Part shown: positions 27,366 to 37,029 of the stretch, piece by piece
How positions within the stretch are numbered: position 1 is the stretch's first letter
Layout of the letters: every line of letters begins with the position of its first letter
Assembly: GCF_036227265.1 (NCBI RefSeq)
Contig: NZ_CP109446.1
Span: 4,101,001-4,165,000, forward strand
Direction of reading: 5' to 3'
DNA length: 64,000 nucleotides
Origin: Streptomyces sp. NBC_01476
Lineage (GTDB): Bacteria > Actinomycetota > Actinomycetes > Streptomycetales > Streptomycetaceae
Position numbers and translations under genes: made by a program
Notes under the pieces: generated by a model
Told to the model about the DNA's origin: nothing
Databases searched by the model: none
Seen by the model: the letters and a program-made list of their open reading frames with translations, nothing else

Positions 27366-27695
27366 GTGGCCGGCAACACCAAGACCGTGACCGACGCGAC
27401 CTTTGCCGAGGAGGTGCTCTCCAGCGACAAGCCCGTGCTGGTGGACTTCTGGGCCGAGTGGTGCGGCCCGTGCCGCCAGATCGCCCCGTCCCTCGACGCC
27501 ATCGCGGCCGAGCACGCGGACGAGATCACCATCGTCAAGCTGAACATCGACGAGAACCCGGAGACGGCCGCGAAGTACGGCGTCATGTCCATCCCGATGC
27601 TCAACGTCTACAAGGGCGGCGAGGTCGTGAAGACCATCATCGGCGCCAAGCCGCGGGCCGCCCTTGAGCGTGACCTCTCCGACTTCATCGGCTGA
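27366..27695 (+). CDS. trxA: thioredoxin
   Basis: 109-aa thioredoxin with the active site WCGPC at residues 35-39 and the conserved cis-proline in SIPMLNVYKGGE. It receives electrons from TrxB. GTG 27366 follows GAGGAG. A 48-bp palindrome with a parS core ends the transcription unit. Confidence 0.98.
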   Translation: MAGNTKTVTDATFAEEVLSSDKPVLVDFWAEWCGPCRQIAPSLDAIAAEHADEITIVKLNIDENPETAAKYGVMSIPMLNVYKGGEVVKTIIGAKPRAALERDLSDFIG

Positions 27696-27725
27696 CGCTC
27701 TCCAGCACAGCACCAGCGCGGTAAT

Positions 27726-27773
27726 GACGGCGGGCGGTTGATGTTCCACGTGGAACATCAACCGCCCGCCGTC
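27726..27773. promoter_or_regulatory. parS: 48-bp perfect palindrome with a parS-like core
   Basis: Core GTTCCACGTGGAAC at 27743-27756. Every base from 27726 to 27773 is symmetrical about 27749/27750; outer arm GACGGCGGGCGGTTGAT. It lies between convergent trxA and the GNAT gene, so it may be both a ParB site and a bidirectional terminator. Confidence 0.85.
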
Positions 27774-27789
27774 GTCGGTTCCCCGGACT

Positions 27790-28407
27790 CTAGAGCGGCC
27801 GGAGCGCCGGTTCCTTCTGTACCGCGCCCAGCAACCGGTCGATCGCCATCTCCACGTCTTCCTTCCAGGAGATGGTGGAGCGCAGCTCCAGCCGCAGTCG
27901 CGGATAGCGCGGGTGCGGGCGGACCGTCTTGAAGCCCACCGCGGTGAGATGGTCGGCGGGCAGGACGCAGCCGGGAGAGTCCCACTTCGCGTCCCCGAAC
28001 GCCTCGATCGCCTTGAAGCCCCGCCGGACCAGATCCTTGGCGACGGTCTGCACCAGCACCCGCCCGATGCCCTGCCCCTGGTAGCCCGGCAGCACCCGGG
28101 CGGTCATCAACTGCACGGCGTCCGGCGACACCGGGCTGGTGGGGAAAGCCGTGGAGCGCGGCACATACGCGGCCGGGGCGTAGAGCACAAAGCCGGCCGG
28201 CACCTCGTCGACGTAGACGACCCGGCCGCAGGAACCCCACTCCAGCAGGGCCGCCGAGATCCATGCCTCTTTCTCAAGTTCAGGCTTACCCGCCTGGACG
28301 GCCGCCTCGCCGCTGACCGGGTCCAGCTCCCAGAAGACACAGCGGCGGCAGGGCTTGGGGAGGTCCGGGAGATTGTCCAGAGTGAGCGGTACCAGCCGAC
28401 GTCCCAT
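27790..28407 (-). CDS. GNAT family N-acetyltransferase
   Basis: About 206 aa. The acetyl-CoA-binding signature ARVLPGYQGQGIGRVLVQ lies near residues 108-125, with VVYVDEVPAGFVLY upstream as core strand. The N-terminal segment has CRRCVFWELDP. ATG 28407 starts MGRRLVPLTLDNLP, the usual start in this family. It is convergent with trxA and lies downstream of parB on the same strand. The substrate is unknown. Confidence 0.85.
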   Translation of the reverse strand: MGRRLVPLTLDNLPDLPKPCRRCVFWELDPVSGEAAVQAGKPELEKEAWISAALLEWGSCGRVVYVDEVPAGFVLYAPAAYVPRSTAFPTSPVSPDAVQLMTARVLPGYQGQGIGRVLVQTVAKDLVRRGFKAIEAFGDAKWDSPGCVLPADHLTAVGFKTVRPHPRYPRLRLELRSTISWKEDVEMAIDRLLGAVQKEPALRPL

Positions 28408-28487
28408 GTGGCCAAGACCCCATTTCTGGCACGCACCGAGCAATCCGATCCCCGATCGGGTATCCGGTGCGGCCCTCGCAACCCTCG

Positions 28488-28514
28488 GGCACCCCGGCGG
28501 CTCACCGGGGTGCC
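28488..28514 (-). terminator. hairpin after parB
   Basis: Arms GGCACCCCGG and CCGGGGTGCC around a 7-nt loop, just past the parB stop. No U-tract. Confidence 0.55.
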
Positions 28515-28520
28515 TGTCCC

Positions 28521-29639
28521 TCACACGTCGTCCGTGCCCTCGCCGTCCTCGCCGTCCTCGGCCTCTTCGTCCTCCAGCCGGGACTCCAGCACCTTGCCCT
28601 CGCCGGGAGCCATCGCCCCCAGGATCCGCTCCAGATCGTCTATGGACGCGAACTCCACCACGATCTTTCCCCGCTTCTGACCCAGGTCGACCTTCACCCG
28701 GGTGTCGAAACGGTCGGAGAGCCGAGAGGCGAGGTTGGTCAGCGCCGGGGAGACCCGGCGGCCGGCTCGCGGTGCGGCGGACTTCCGGGCCGGCTTCGTC
28801 TCGCCGTTCATCAGCAGCACGATCTCTTCGACCGAGCGCACCGACAGCCCCTCGGCGACGACCCGGCCGGCCAGCGCCTCCTGCTGCTCCACGTCGTTCA
28901 GCCCGAGCAGCGCCCTGGCGTGACCGAAGGTGATCACCCCGGCCGCCACCTTCAACTGCACGGCGGACGGCAGCTTCAGCAGCCGCAGGGTGTTGGAGAC
29001 CTGCGAGCGGGACCGGCCGATCCGGTCGGCGAGCTGCTCATGGGTGCAGGCGAAGTCCCGCAGCAGCTGGTCGTAGGCGGCGGCCTCCTCCAGCGGGTTC
29101 AGCTGCGCCCGGTGCAGATTCTCCAGCAGGGCGTCCAGGAGGAGCTTCTCGTCCTCGGTGGCGCGGACGATCGCCGGGATCCGCTCCAGACCGGCCTCAC
29201 GGCAGGCCCGCCAGCGGCGCTCTCCCATGATCAGCTCGAACCGGTCGGTGTCGATCTGCCGCACCACCACCGGCTGCAGCAGACCCACCTCCTTGATGGA
29301 GGTGACGAGCTCGCTGAGCGCTTCCTCGTCGAAGACCTCGCGCGGCTGGCGCGGGTTCGGCGTGATGACGTCCAGCTCCAGCTCGGCGAAGTAGGCGCCG
29401 GTGACCGGAGCCTGCGTCGCGGACAGATCCGGCTCTGTTTCACGTGAAACAGGGATGTCCACCACCGGTGGGGTGGACTCGGGTGTTCTGCGGTCCACCA
29501 GACCCGCCACTTTCGCCGCCGCGACGCCACGTTCCGGCGTCAGGACGGGTCCGGCCGACGACGATGAGCCGTTCGGCTGCGGCGCGGCCGGGATCAGCGC
29601 GCCGAGACCACGGCCGAGCCCTCTGCGTCGATCACTCAC
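28521..29639 (-). CDS. parB: chromosome partitioning protein ParB
   Basis: CTP-dependent DNA clamp that loads on parS and spreads. 372 aa: the N-terminal ParA-stimulating peptide [14 protein letters not shown], the CTP/N-domain with ITPNPRQPR and the GERRWRAC motif near residue 158, the central helix-turn-helix for parS ([20 protein letters not shown]), and a C-terminal dimer domain with an acidic tail. A parS site near codon 65 is translated as PVSRET. It overlaps parA by 4 bp. Confidence 0.97.
   Translation of the reverse strand: MSDRRRGLGRGLGALIPAAPQPNGSSSSAGPVLTPERGVAAAKVAGLVDRRTPESTPPVVDIPVSRETEPDLSATQAPVTGAYFAELELDVITPNPRQPREVFDEEALSELVTSIKEVGLLQPVVVRQIDTDRFELIMGERRWRACREAGLERIPAIVRATEDEKLLLDALLENLHRAQLNPLEEAAAYDQLLRDFACTHEQLADRIGRSRSQVSNTLRLLKLPSAVQLKVAAGVITFGHARALLGLNDVEQQEALAGRVVAEGLSVRSVEEIVLLMNGETKPARKSAAPRAGRRVSPALTNLASRLSDRFDTRVKVDLGQKRGKIVVEFASIDDLERILGAMAPGEGKVLESRLEDEEAEDGEDGEGTDDV
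29435..29452. promoter_or_regulatory. parS: parS site in parB, TT/AA class
   Basis: Exact streptomycete consensus GTTTCACGTGAAAC at 29437-29450, with CT/AG adding symmetry. Confidence 0.92.
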
Positions 29640-30751
29640 TGGATGCCCTCCGACATGCTGTGCGGGTTGTGCTCACTCTGCTCGTCCTGCGGGTCGTACT
29701 CGACGGCCACGCCGCCCGGCAGGCCGCGCAGCGCCATCTCCCGGGCCGCCTCCAGATAGGAGAGGGCGCCGCTGGAGCCCGGGTCGTAAGTCAGCACGGT
29801 CTGGCCGTAGCTGGGTGCCTCCGAGATCCGGACCGAGCGCGGGATGCTGGTCCGCAGCACCTCCTTGCCGAAGTGCGTCCGGACCTCCTCGGCGACCTGG
29901 GCGGCCAACCGGGTCCGGCCGTCGTACATCGTCAGCAGGATGGTGGAGACGAAGAGCTTCGGGTTGAGATGGGCGCGGACCAGGTCCACATTCTTCAACA
30001 GCTGGCCCAGGCCCTCCAACGCGTAGTACTCGCACTGGATCGGGATGACCACCTCGGCGCCGGCCACCAGTGCGTTGACGGTGAGCAGACCGAGGGAGGG
30101 CGGACAGTCGATCAGGACGTAGTCCAGCGGCTGCTCGTAGGACTCCAGGGCCCGCTGCAGCCGGCTCTCCCGGGCCACCAGCGAGACCAGTTCGATCTCG
30201 GCGCCCGCCAGGTCGATGGTGGCGGGAGCGCAGAAGAGGCCCTCCACATCAGCGACCGGCTGGACGACGTCGGAGAGAGGCCGGCTCTCCACCAGGACGT
30301 CATAGATGGACGGGACTTCGGCGTGGTGGTCGATGCCCAGGGCCGTCGAGGCGTTGCCCTGCGGGTCCAGGTCGATCACCAGCACCCGGCCGCCGTGCAG
30401 TGCCAGGGAAGCCGCCAGATTCACCGTGGTGGTGGTCTTGCCGACCCCGCCCTTCTGGTTGGCGACCACCATGATCCGGGTCTGTGCAGGTCGGGGCAGC
30501 CCCTCACCGGTGCGGTTCAGCGCCTCGACGGCCAACTGGGCGGCGCGACCGATAGGGGTGTCATCCATGGGAGGCAATGTTTCACGTGAAACATCGCCCA
30601 CGAACCCCGGGGGCCCAGCGAAGGGTCCCCCGGCTGATTCAGCTGAGCGGGGACCGGGGACCGGATCGGCCATCGGCCCCGCGATGTTGGCGTCGGACCG
30701 CAAGGACTCACTCTCCTCGACTTCAGGCTCGCAATGAGAAGAGCCTGCCAT
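29636..30751 (-). CDS. parA: chromosome partitioning ATPase ParA
   Basis: Walker-type ATPase that helps segregate ParB-origin complexes into spores. 371 aa. After an N-terminal extension of about 90 residues ([19 protein letters not shown]), the deviant Walker A motif [10 protein letters not shown] appears, followed by [13 protein letters not shown] and the [14 protein letters not shown] Walker B region. ATG 30751 matches the start I recall for streptomycete ParA; frames reaching 30916 or starting at MDDTPIGRA are alternatives. Two DnaA boxes and a hybrid parS lie upstream. Confidence 0.95.
   Translation of the reverse strand: MAGSSHCEPEVEESESLRSDANIAGPMADPVPGPRSAESAGGPFAGPPGFVGDVSRETLPPMDDTPIGRAAQLAVEALNRTGEGLPRPAQTRIMVVANQKGGVGKTTTTVNLAASLALHGGRVLVIDLDPQGNASTALGIDHHAEVPSIYDVLVESRPLSDVVQPVADVEGLFCAPATIDLAGAEIELVSLVARESRLQRALESYEQPLDYVLIDCPPSLGLLTVNALVAGAEVVIPIQCEYYALEGLGQLLKNVDLVRAHLNPKLFVSTILLTMYDGRTRLAAQVAEEVRTHFGKEVLRTSIPRSVRISEAPSYGQTVLTYDPGSSGALSYLEAAREMALRGLPGGVAVEYDPQDEQSEHNPHSMSEGIQ
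30578..30593. promoter_or_regulatory. parS: parS site in parA, TT/AA class
   Basis: GTTTCACGTGAAAC at 30579-30592 with flanking T and A, read in the ParA frame as DVSRET. Confidence 0.92.
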
Positions 30752-30787
30752 GCCCGAGGGGTGCTGAACCAGCGAGGCCCGGTTGCC

Positions 30788-30815
30788 TGTGGATAAATCC
30801 CGAGAACTGTCCACA
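30788..30815. promoter_or_regulatory. two DnaA boxes upstream of parA
   Basis: TGTGGATAA at 30788-30796 (perfect TTATCCACA on the minus strand) and CTGTCCACA at 30807-30815, inside the parAB leader about 40-65 bp before the start. They suggest DnaA control of parAB. Confidence 0.65.
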
Positions 30816-30900
30816 GGAGCGGTCGTCTTAGCGGGTTTATTGGCACGGGCTTCAGCTGCGGCGCGGCCGCGGCTGAGCACTCCCGGAAGCAGCGAGCGAC

Positions 30901-30914
30901 GTTTCACGTGGAAC
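30901..30914. promoter_or_regulatory. parS: hybrid parS site upstream of parA
   Basis: GTTTCACGTGGAAC: left half of the TT/AA class and right half of the CC/GG class. Confidence 0.78.
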
Positions 30915-31011
30915 ACGATGCACAGCGCCGCGCCGCCAGCTCCGCAGACACTCCGGCTTATGTCGGTTTGGCCGTTTGTATGGCGTAGAGCACCAATCGC
31001 CCTCGCCTCAG

Positions 31012-31047
31012 GACGGCACCCACGACGGCACCCACGACGGCACCCCG
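31012..31047. repeat. 12-bp tandem repeat in the parA-rsmG spacer
   Basis: Unit GACGGCACCCAC occurs at 31012 and 31024, with a third, slightly altered copy at 31036. No other coding or RNA signal is seen between 30917 and 31105. Confidence 0.6.
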
Positions 31048-31105
31048 CCGCGGCACCCCGACTGAGTGCCGCGACGCCCCACCCGGCTGCCGCGGCGGCC
31101 TTCCG

Positions 31106-31843
31106 TCAGCGGCGGCGGCGACCGCCGCCACCGCGCTGATTGCGGCTGGCCCGAGCCGCCTTGGCCCGCCGGGTGGCCGCCCGGACCCCGCCCGGGCTCT
31201 CCCCGACGAGCACCCGCACCACCGTGGAGAGCGGGTCGACGATGCCCTCACCGACCTGGACCACGGTCGCCTCCACCGCGCCCAGCCGGCTCAGTGCCGC
31301 CCGGGACGCCTTGACCTCCTGCTCCGCGGTGTCGCCCTTGAGTACGGCCATCTCACCGTGCGGCCGCAGCAGCGGCAGACCCCAGCCGGCCAGCCGGTCC
31401 AGCGGTGCCACCGCCCGCGCGGTCACCACGTCCACCGGCGGCAGCTTGCCGATCATCTCCTCGGCCCGCCCGCGCACCACGGTCACATTGCCGACGCCCA
31501 GCAGCTTGACCACCTCTTCGAGAAAGGTGGTCCGCCGCAGCAACGGCTCCAGCAGCGTGATCCGCAGATCAGGCCGGGCCAGCGCCAGCGGAATCCCGGG
31601 CAGCCCGGCGCCGGAGCCCACGTCACAGACCGACACGTCCTCGTCGATGACCTCGGAGATCACCGCGCAGTTCAGCAGATGCCGTTCCCACAACCGGGGC
31701 ACCTCGCGCGGACCGATCAGCCCACGCCGTACGCCGGCGTCCGCGAGCAGCTCGGCGTAGCGCAGCGCGTCGGCGTACCGGTCGCCGAAGACCGTCCTGG
31801 CCTGCTCCGGCGGCGCGGGGAGTTCCGCTGCTGCCTCGGTCAC
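31106..31843 (-). CDS. rsmG: 16S rRNA (guanine-527-N7)-methyltransferase
   Basis: SAM-dependent enzyme modifying 16S rRNA G527; loss gives low-level streptomycin resistance. 245 aa with the SAM motif [17 protein letters not shown] near residues 70-86, and [17 protein letters not shown] and VTARAVAPL downstream. The tail is very basic (residues 220-245), longer than in proteobacteria. GTG 31843. It lies 131 bp after jag in the rpmH-to-parB cluster. Confidence 0.97.
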   Translation of the reverse strand: MTEAAAELPAPPEQARTVFGDRYADALRYAELLADAGVRRGLIGPREVPRLWERHLLNCAVISEVIDEDVSVCDVGSGAGLPGIPLALARPDLRITLLEPLLRRTTFLEEVVKLLGVGNVTVVRGRAEEMIGKLPPVDVVTARAVAPLDRLAGWGLPLLRPHGEMAVLKGDTAEQEVKASRAALSRLGAVEATVVQVGEGIVDPLSTVVRVLVGESPGGVRAATRRAKAARASRNQRGGGGRRRR

Positions 31844-31974
31844 AGGGACTGTCCTTTCCTCGGTTCTGCGGGGACACCACAGACGTACCCATTCAGGCTG
31901 ACAAGCTTCGGCCCCGCCTGCGAACAGACGGGGCCGATGGAGCGGAGTGCGGGCTTTTGGTACCGATTCCCCGG

Positions 31975-32493
31975 TCAGACGGGGAGGACCACCACGCGGC
32001 GCTCCGGTTCCTCACCCTCGGACTCGCTGCGCAGTCCGGCAGCGGCGACCGCGTCGTGCACGACCTTGCGCTCGAAGGGCGTCATCGGGTCCAGCTTCAC
32101 CGGCTGCCCGGTCTGCTTCGCCTCGGCCGCCGCGCTCGCCCCGAGCTTCGCCAGCTCGGCCCGCTTACGGGCCCGGAACCCGGCGATGTCCAGCATCAGC
32201 CGGCTGCGCTCACCGGTCTCACGGTGCACCGCCAGCCGGGTCAGCTCCTGGAGCGCCTCCAGCACCTCGCCGTCCCGGCCCACCAGCTTGTTGAGCTCGC
32301 GGCTCGCCGGGTCGCCGATGATCGACACCGACGCGCGCTCACCCTCGACATCCATGTCGATGTCGCCGTCGAGATCGGCGATGTCCAGCAGCCCCTCCAG
32401 GTAGTCCGCCGCGATCTCCCCCTCCTGCTCCAGCCGGGAGAGGGTCGCGGACGAACCGCTGTCGGGTGCCGTGGTGGTGTTGACGTCGCTCAC
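31975..32493 (-). CDS. jag: Jag/KhpB RNA-binding protein
   Basis: 172 aa with a KH domain ([34 protein letters not shown]) and a C-terminal R3H domain ([17 protein letters not shown]). It probably binds RNA and affects membrane or cell-wall biogenesis. GTG 32493 has GGAG nine bases upstream; ATG 32502, three codons earlier, abuts that site and is less likely. It starts 25 bp after yidC. Confidence 0.93.
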   Translation of the reverse strand: MSDVNTTTAPDSGSSATLSRLEQEGEIAADYLEGLLDIADLDGDIDMDVEGERASVSIIGDPASRELNKLVGRDGEVLEALQELTRLAVHRETGERSRLMLDIAGFRARKRAELAKLGASAAAEAKQTGQPVKLDPMTPFERKVVHDAVAAAGLRSESEGEEPERRVVVLPV

Positions 32494-32518
32494 GCCTGGC
32501 ATCTCCTCTGACTTCCTT

Positions 32519-33715
32519 CTACTTCTTCTTCGACGCGTTGCTCGGCTTGGCCTTCTGCCCGCCCGCCTTGGGGGTGCCGCCCTTGCCCGCACCGGCCCGT
32601 GGCGCACCCGCCCGGGGAGCGCCGGGCTTCCCGCCGCCGGCCCGTGGGGCACCGGTGCTCTTGGTGGCGCCGCCGGCCCCACCGCCCTTGCCGGCCGTAC
32701 TGGACCCCTTGGTGGCGCCGTCGGCACCGCCGGTACCGCCGCCGGTGCCGGACGGGGCCGAGGGGCCCGTCGCACCGCCCGCGGCGCCGCCCGAGGTGCG
32801 CTGGGACTTGCTCTGCCGCTTGGGCTGGCTGCGGTTGGCACGCGCGGCCTCGACCGCTTCCTTGGCCTTGACCTCCTCCAGCGGCTCCACCAGCTTGCCC
32901 TTGGCCCGCAGCCGCTCCTGGCGCTGCTTGAAGGCGAGGCTGCCCGGGGTGGGGTTGCGCCGGATGACGACCAGCTGCTGGCCCATCGTCCATACGTTGG
33001 TGGTGAGCCAGTAGACGAGCACACCGACCGGGGCGATCACACCGAAGCCGGCGAAGACCAGCGGGAACACGTACATCAGCATCTTCTGCTGCTGCATGAA
33101 CGGCGTGTTCACCGACATGTCCACGTTCTTCGTCATCAGCTGGCGCTGCGTGTAGAACTGCGAGAACGACATCAGCACGATCATCAGGATCGTGACGACA
33201 CGGACCTCGGTCTGGTGAGCGCCGAACTCGGCCAGCTTGGCCGCGCTGTCGGTGAACTTGGCCGGCAGCGGGGCGCCGAAGATGTGGGCGCTCTGCGCGC
33301 TGTCCACCAGGTTCTTGTGGATGACGCCGACCTCGTTGCCCTTCGCCACGTTGCTGAGCACGTGGTACAGGGCGAAGAAGAACGGCGACTGGACGAGGAT
33401 CGGCAAGCACGAGGAGAGCGGGTTGGTGCCCGTCTCCTTGTACAGCTTCATCATCTCTTCCGACTGCTTCTGCCGGTCGTTCTTGTAGCGCTCCTGGATC
33501 GCCTTCATCTTCGGCTGGAGCACCTGCATGTTCCGCGTCGACTTGATCTGCTTGACGAAGAGCGGAATCAGCGCCGTCCGGATCAGGACCACCAGCGAGA
33601 CGATGGACAGACCCCACGCCCAGCCGCTGTTCGCGTCGAAGATCAGGCTGTAGAAGGAGTGGAACTGGACGATGATCCACGAGACGGCGTCATAGAGGGG
33701 GTTCAGGATCCCCAC
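32519..33715 (-). CDS. yidC: membrane protein insertase YidC
   Basis: Inserts and folds inner-membrane proteins with or without SecYEG. About 398 aa. Segments near [15 protein letters not shown] and [20 protein letters not shown], with the conserved Arg, lead into the cytoplasmic hairpin ([20 protein letters not shown]). Later helices are followed by a Gly/Ala/Lys-rich basic tail of about 110 residues. GTG 33715 has AAGGAG at 8-bp spacing. yidD ends 2 bp upstream. Confidence 0.95.
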   Translation of the reverse strand: MGILNPLYDAVSWIIVQFHSFYSLIFDANSGWAWGLSIVSLVVLIRTALIPLFVKQIKSTRNMQVLQPKMKAIQERYKNDRQKQSEEMMKLYKETGTNPLSSCLPILVQSPFFFALYHVLSNVAKGNEVGVIHKNLVDSAQSAHIFGAPLPAKFTDSAAKLAEFGAHQTEVRVVTILMIVLMSFSQFYTQRQLMTKNVDMSVNTPFMQQQKMLMYVFPLVFAGFGVIAPVGVLVYWLTTNVWTMGQQLVVIRRNPTPGSLAFKQRQERLRAKGKLVEPLEEVKAKEAVEAARANRSQPKRQSKSQRTSGGAAGGATGPSAPSGTGGGTGGADGATKGSSTAGKGGGAGGATKSTGAPRAGGGKPGAPRAGAPRAGAGKGGTPKAGGQKAKPSNASKKK

Positions 33716-33717
33716 GG

Positions 33718-34035
33718 TCAGGCTCCTTGGGCGTGAGAGGGTCCGGTGGGCTCGGGCGTGACGGGCCCGTCGGAGCCGCCCCGCAGGTAGCGGCGCAGCC
33801 GATCGTGCCATGGCGGTCGTTTACGCGGCGGGACATGGTCCACGCCGCCCGGCGACCAGGGATTGCACCGCAGGATGCGCCACGCGGTCAGAGCGGTGCC
33901 CTTGATCGCGCCATGCCGGTCGATGGCGGTGTATCCGTAGTGGGAGCAGGAGGGGTAGTAGCGGCACACCGGACCGAGCAGTGGACTGATCGTCCACTGG
34001 TACAGCTTGATGAGTGCCAGCAACGGGTATTTCAT
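33718..34035 (-). CDS. yidD: membrane protein insertion efficiency factor YidD
   Basis: 105 aa, peripheral membrane factor assisting YidC. The family signature reads [20 protein letters not shown], then [11 protein letters not shown] and [14 protein letters not shown]. It overlaps rnpA by 4 bp and precedes yidC by 2 bp. Confidence 0.96.
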   Translation of the reverse strand: MKYPLLALIKLYQWTISPLLGPVCRYYPSCSHYGYTAIDRHGAIKGTALTAWRILRCNPWSPGGVDHVPPRKRPPWHDRLRRYLRGGSDGPVTPEPTGPSHAQGA

Positions 34036-34430
34036 CGAGCCACCCTCCCCTCGGCTTCGCCATGGGTGTCGCGACCCAGCAGCCGCGTCAGTGCGGCGTC
34101 CAGATCGAGGGCCAGCTGTGCATGGTCCGCACTGCCGGCGCCGGGCAGTGCGCGTACTACCACCAGGCTACCGGGGGGCAGCAGAGGCAGACGCTCACGG
34201 ACCAGATGACGCAGTCGGCGCTTGACCAGGTTGCGTTCAACGGCTCCGCCCACCGCCTTGCTCACGACGAAACCCGCACGCGCCGGGGGAGTGCGCCCCC
34301 CAGGCACATGCGGGTCCGTGGTGTCGCGGCGGAGATGGACGACGAGAAGCGGTCGGCCGGCTCGGCGTCCGCGGCGAACCGCCGCTGCGAAGTCCTGCCG
34401 GCGCCTCAGCCGATTCTCGGTGGGAAGCAC
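34032..34430 (-). CDS. rnpA: ribonuclease P protein component
   Basis: Protein subunit of RNase P for tRNA 5' maturation; 132 aa. Motifs [40 protein letters not shown] and RLRHLVRER (RNR region) are intact. GTG 34430 gives the conserved start; the frame upstream to 34550 runs through rpmH. It starts 19 bp after rpmH. Confidence 0.96.
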   Translation of the reverse strand: MLPTENRLRRRQDFAAAVRRGRRAGRPLLVVHLRRDTTDPHVPGGRTPPARAGFVVSKAVGGAVERNLVKRRLRHLVRERLPLLPPGSLVVVRALPGAGSADHAQLALDLDAALTRLLGRDTHGEAEGRVAR

Positions 34431-34449
34431 GGCATGGGACCTGTGACGA

Positions 34450-34587
34450 TCAGGCGGACAGCCGGGCGCGGCCCTTGCTGCGGCGGGTCGCGAGGATGGC
34501 GCGGCCGGCGCGGGTGCGCATACGCAGACGGAAGCCGTGGGTCTTCGCACGACGGCGGTTGTTCGGCTGGAAGGTGCGCTTGCTCAC
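34450..34587 (-). CDS. rpmH: 50S ribosomal protein L34
   Basis: 45-aa very basic protein beginning [20 protein letters not shown] and ending [14 protein letters not shown] 34587 with TGGAG upstream. It is the first gene of the minus-strand cluster and divergent from dnaA; a promoter lies about 180 bp upstream. Confidence 0.97.
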   Translation of the reverse strand: MSKRTFQPNNRRRAKTHGFRLRMRTRAGRAILATRRSKGRARLSA

Positions 34588-34767
34588 TCGGGGGCTCCAG
34601 GGAGAATCGTGGGTCCGACGGGGAGTCGCCTGGCTGTCACCGTGCGCCCACGAAAAGCTCGCGGACCTTTCAGGTGCACCGCTTCAACGATCCTCCGATC
34701 ACATACCCGGAAGATCTTCGCCCATCGGTAGGCAGGCGGCAGCAGCCATCGACAACTCGACCTCGAT

Positions 34768-34797
34768 ACGGTACGTGCGGCTAGGCCATCCGGTCAA
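34768..34797 (-). promoter_or_regulatory. putative rpmH promoter
   Basis: On the minus strand, TTGACC and TACCGT are separated by 18 bp. The predicted start near 34761 gives a leader of about 175 nt. Confidence 0.6.
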
Positions 34798-34833
34798 ACC
34801 CGGATGTCGCGCCCCCCTGTGCGGCCCCGCGTT

Positions 34834-34888
34834 TTGTACACACCCTGTGGACAACGACTTGTACCGCGCACGCCGCCCTGACTACCGT
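34834..34888 (+). promoter_or_regulatory. dnaA promoter with two DnaA boxes
   Basis: TTGTACACA (34834-34842, one mismatch) and TGTGGACAA (34846-34854, perfect on the other strand) are 3 bp apart, just upstream of TTGTAC (34859-34864) and TACCGT (34883-34888). This fits autoregulation of dnaA. Together with the rpmH promoter it accounts for the 333-bp rpmH-dnaA spacer. Confidence 0.65.
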
Positions 34889-34920
34889 GACGTGATTCCC
34901 GACCTGAGAGAGCGTGCACT

Positions 34921-36834
34921 GTGGGCGACGTGACTGCCGATCTTGCCGCAGTGTGGCCGCGCGTACTGCAGAAACTCCTGGGGGACAGCGAGGACCTGAA
35001 GCCCAAGGACGCGGAGTGGCTCAAGCGCACCCAGCCGCTGGCCCTGGTGGCCGGCACGGCGGTGCTCTCCGCGCCCAACGAGTTCGCCAAGAGCGTCCTG
35101 GAAGGGCGGCTGCTGCCGCTGATCACCGAGGTGCTCAGCCGTGAGTTCGGTCACCCGGTGGGCATCGCCATCGCGGTGGCGTCCGGCGGCGACCAGGACC
35201 TGCCCCCCGGCCCGCAGCTGGACCGCCAGGAGCAGTCCGCTCCCGCGCAGGACCCGTACGACCGTGATCGTGATCGTGATCGTGATCGTGACCGTGATCG
35301 TGACCGCGACCGTGATGAACGCGGTGACCGGGACGACCGCGACCGCGGTGACCGCGGCGAACTCGACGGCGGCCCGCGGATGCGCCCGGCCTACCCCGAG
35401 CACCGCGACTGGCAGCAGCCCGGCCTCGGCACCTGGGGCGCCCCCGCCCCCGGCGGCTTCCAGGACCGCGACTCCGACTCCTACGGGGGGCCGCGGGAGA
35501 GCTACGACGGCCGGCGCGACTCCTACGACGGACAGCGCGAGAGCTACGACGGGCCGCGCGACCAGCGCTACCGGTCCGACACCCATGACGGCTACCCGGC
35601 GATCCCTCATCAGAGCCACCAGCAGTACGCACCGCCGCCGCCCCCGTACCAGCAGCAGGGTCAGGTGCCGCAGGCCCGCAGCGAGCAGCCGCCGGGCGGC
35701 CCCGGAGGTCCCGGTGGACCGGGCGGCCCCGGTGGACACAGCGGCGGCCACGGACGCCATGGCGCGCCCGGCGGCTCCGGTTCCTCGGGCGGCGCCGTCG
35801 AGCCCACCGCCCGCCTCAACCCGAAGTACCTCTTCGACACCTTCGTCATCGGCGCCTCGAACCGCTTCGCGCACGCCGCGGCGGTCGCGGTCGCCGAGGC
35901 GCCGGCCAAGGCGTACAACCCGCTCTTCATCTACGGCGAATCCGGGCTGGGCAAGACCCACCTGCTGCACGCCATCGGACACTACGCGCGGAGCCTCTAC
36001 CCGGGCACCCGGGTCAGGTACGTCAGCTCCGAGGAGTTCACGAACGAGTTCATCAACTCGATCCGGGACGGCAAGGCGGACGCGTTCCGCAAGCGGTACC
36101 GGGACATGGACATCCTGCTGGTCGACGACATCCAGTTCCTGGCGCAGAAGGAGTCGACGCAGGAGGAGTTCTTCCACACCTTCAACACCCTGCACAACGC
36201 GAACAAGCAGATCGTGCTCTCCTCCGACCGGCCGCCCAAGCAGCTGGTGACCCTGGAGGACCGGCTCCGCAACCGCTTCGAGTGGGGACTGATCACCGAC
36301 GTCCAGCCGCCGGAGCTGGAGACCCGGATCGCGATCCTGCGCAAGAAGGCGGTCCAGGAGCAGCTGAACGCGCCACCCGAGGTGCTGGAGTTCATCGCCT
36401 CGCGGATCTCCCGGAACATCCGCGAGCTGGAGGGCGCGCTGATCCGGGTCACCGCCTTCGCCAGCCTCAACCGGCAGCCGGTGGATCTGCAGCTGACCGA
36501 GATCGTGCTGAAGGATCTGATCCCGGGCGGCGACGACACGGTCCCGGAGATCAGCGGGACCGCGATCATGGCGGAGACCGCCGCGTACTTCGGGCTCGCG
36601 GTGGACGACCTGTCCGGCTCCTCGCGCAGCCGGGTGCTGGTGACCGCGCGGCAGATCGCGATGTATCTGTGCCGGGAGCTCACCGACCTGTCGCTGCCGA
36701 AGATCGGTGCGCTCTTCGGCGGCCGGGACCACACGACGGTGATGCACGCGGACCGCAAGATCCGCTCGCTGATGGCCGAGCGCCGGTCCATCTACAACCA
36801 GGTGACCGAACTCACCAACCGCATCAAGAGCTGA
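34921..36834 (+). CDS. dnaA: chromosomal replication initiator DnaA
   Basis: Binds DnaA boxes and opens oriC. 637 aa. Domain I covers residues 1-90. A very long domain II (about 95-300) is rich in Asp/Arg dipeptides, SYDG repeats and Gly. Domain III has Walker [17 protein letters not shown] and Walker [12 protein letters not shown]; domain IV has the DNA signature [18 protein letters not shown] 34921. Long domain II is typical of streptomycetes. An autoregulatory box pair lies upstream. Confidence 0.98.
   Translation: MGDVTADLAAVWPRVLQKLLGDSEDLKPKDAEWLKRTQPLALVAGTAVLSAPNEFAKSVLEGRLLPLITEVLSREFGHPVGIAIAVASGGDQDLPPGPQLDRQEQSAPAQDPYDRDRDRDRDRDRDRDRDRDERGDRDDRDRGDRGELDGGPRMRPAYPEHRDWQQPGLGTWGAPAPGGFQDRDSDSYGGPRESYDGRRDSYDGQRESYDGPRDQRYRSDTHDGYPAIPHQSHQQYAPPPPPYQQQGQVPQARSEQPPGGPGGPGGPGGPGGHSGGHGRHGAPGGSGSSGGAVEPTARLNPKYLFDTFVIGASNRFAHAAAVAVAEAPAKAYNPLFIYGESGLGKTHLLHAIGHYARSLYPGTRVRYVSSEEFTNEFINSIRDGKADAFRKRYRDMDILLVDDIQFLAQKESTQEEFFHTFNTLHNANKQIVLSSDRPPKQLVTLEDRLRNRFEWGLITDVQPPELETRIAILRKKAVQEQLNAPPEVLEFIASRISRNIRELEGALIRVTAFASLNRQPVDLQLTEIVLKDLIPGGDDTVPEISGTAIMAETAAYFGLAVDDLSGSSRSRVLVTARQIAMYLCRELTDLSLPKIGALFGGRDHTTVMHADRKIRSLMAERRSIYNQVTELTNRIKS
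35260..35316 (+). repeat. hexanucleotide microsatellite in dnaA
   Basis: About 9.5 units of GAYCGY (mostly GATCGT) encode alternating Asp-Arg within DnaA domain II. It is a multiple of three, so copy-number change would keep the frame. Confidence 0.9.
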
Positions 36835-36945
36835 GCCTCGCAGCGCCGTCGAAGCGCCTCCGAAGACCCGCACAGCACCTCACAGCACGCCTCACAGCGC
36901 CCCACAGCGCCTCGCCGTACCGTCACAGCACCCTCGGAACACCCT

Positions 36946-36976
36946 CAGCGCCCCGGGATCGACTCCCGGGGCGCTG
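36946..36976 (+). terminator. terminator after dnaA
   Basis: 12-bp arms CAGCGCCCCGGG and CCCGGGGCGCTG around a 7-nt loop. Upstream, 36868-36940 holds loosely repeated CACAGC(A/G)CC units. Confidence 0.75.
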
Positions 36977-37029
36977 TTCGTCGTTCACTCGTCGGTGGGG
37001 GCGCTGTTCGATTACTGGTCACCGGAGCC

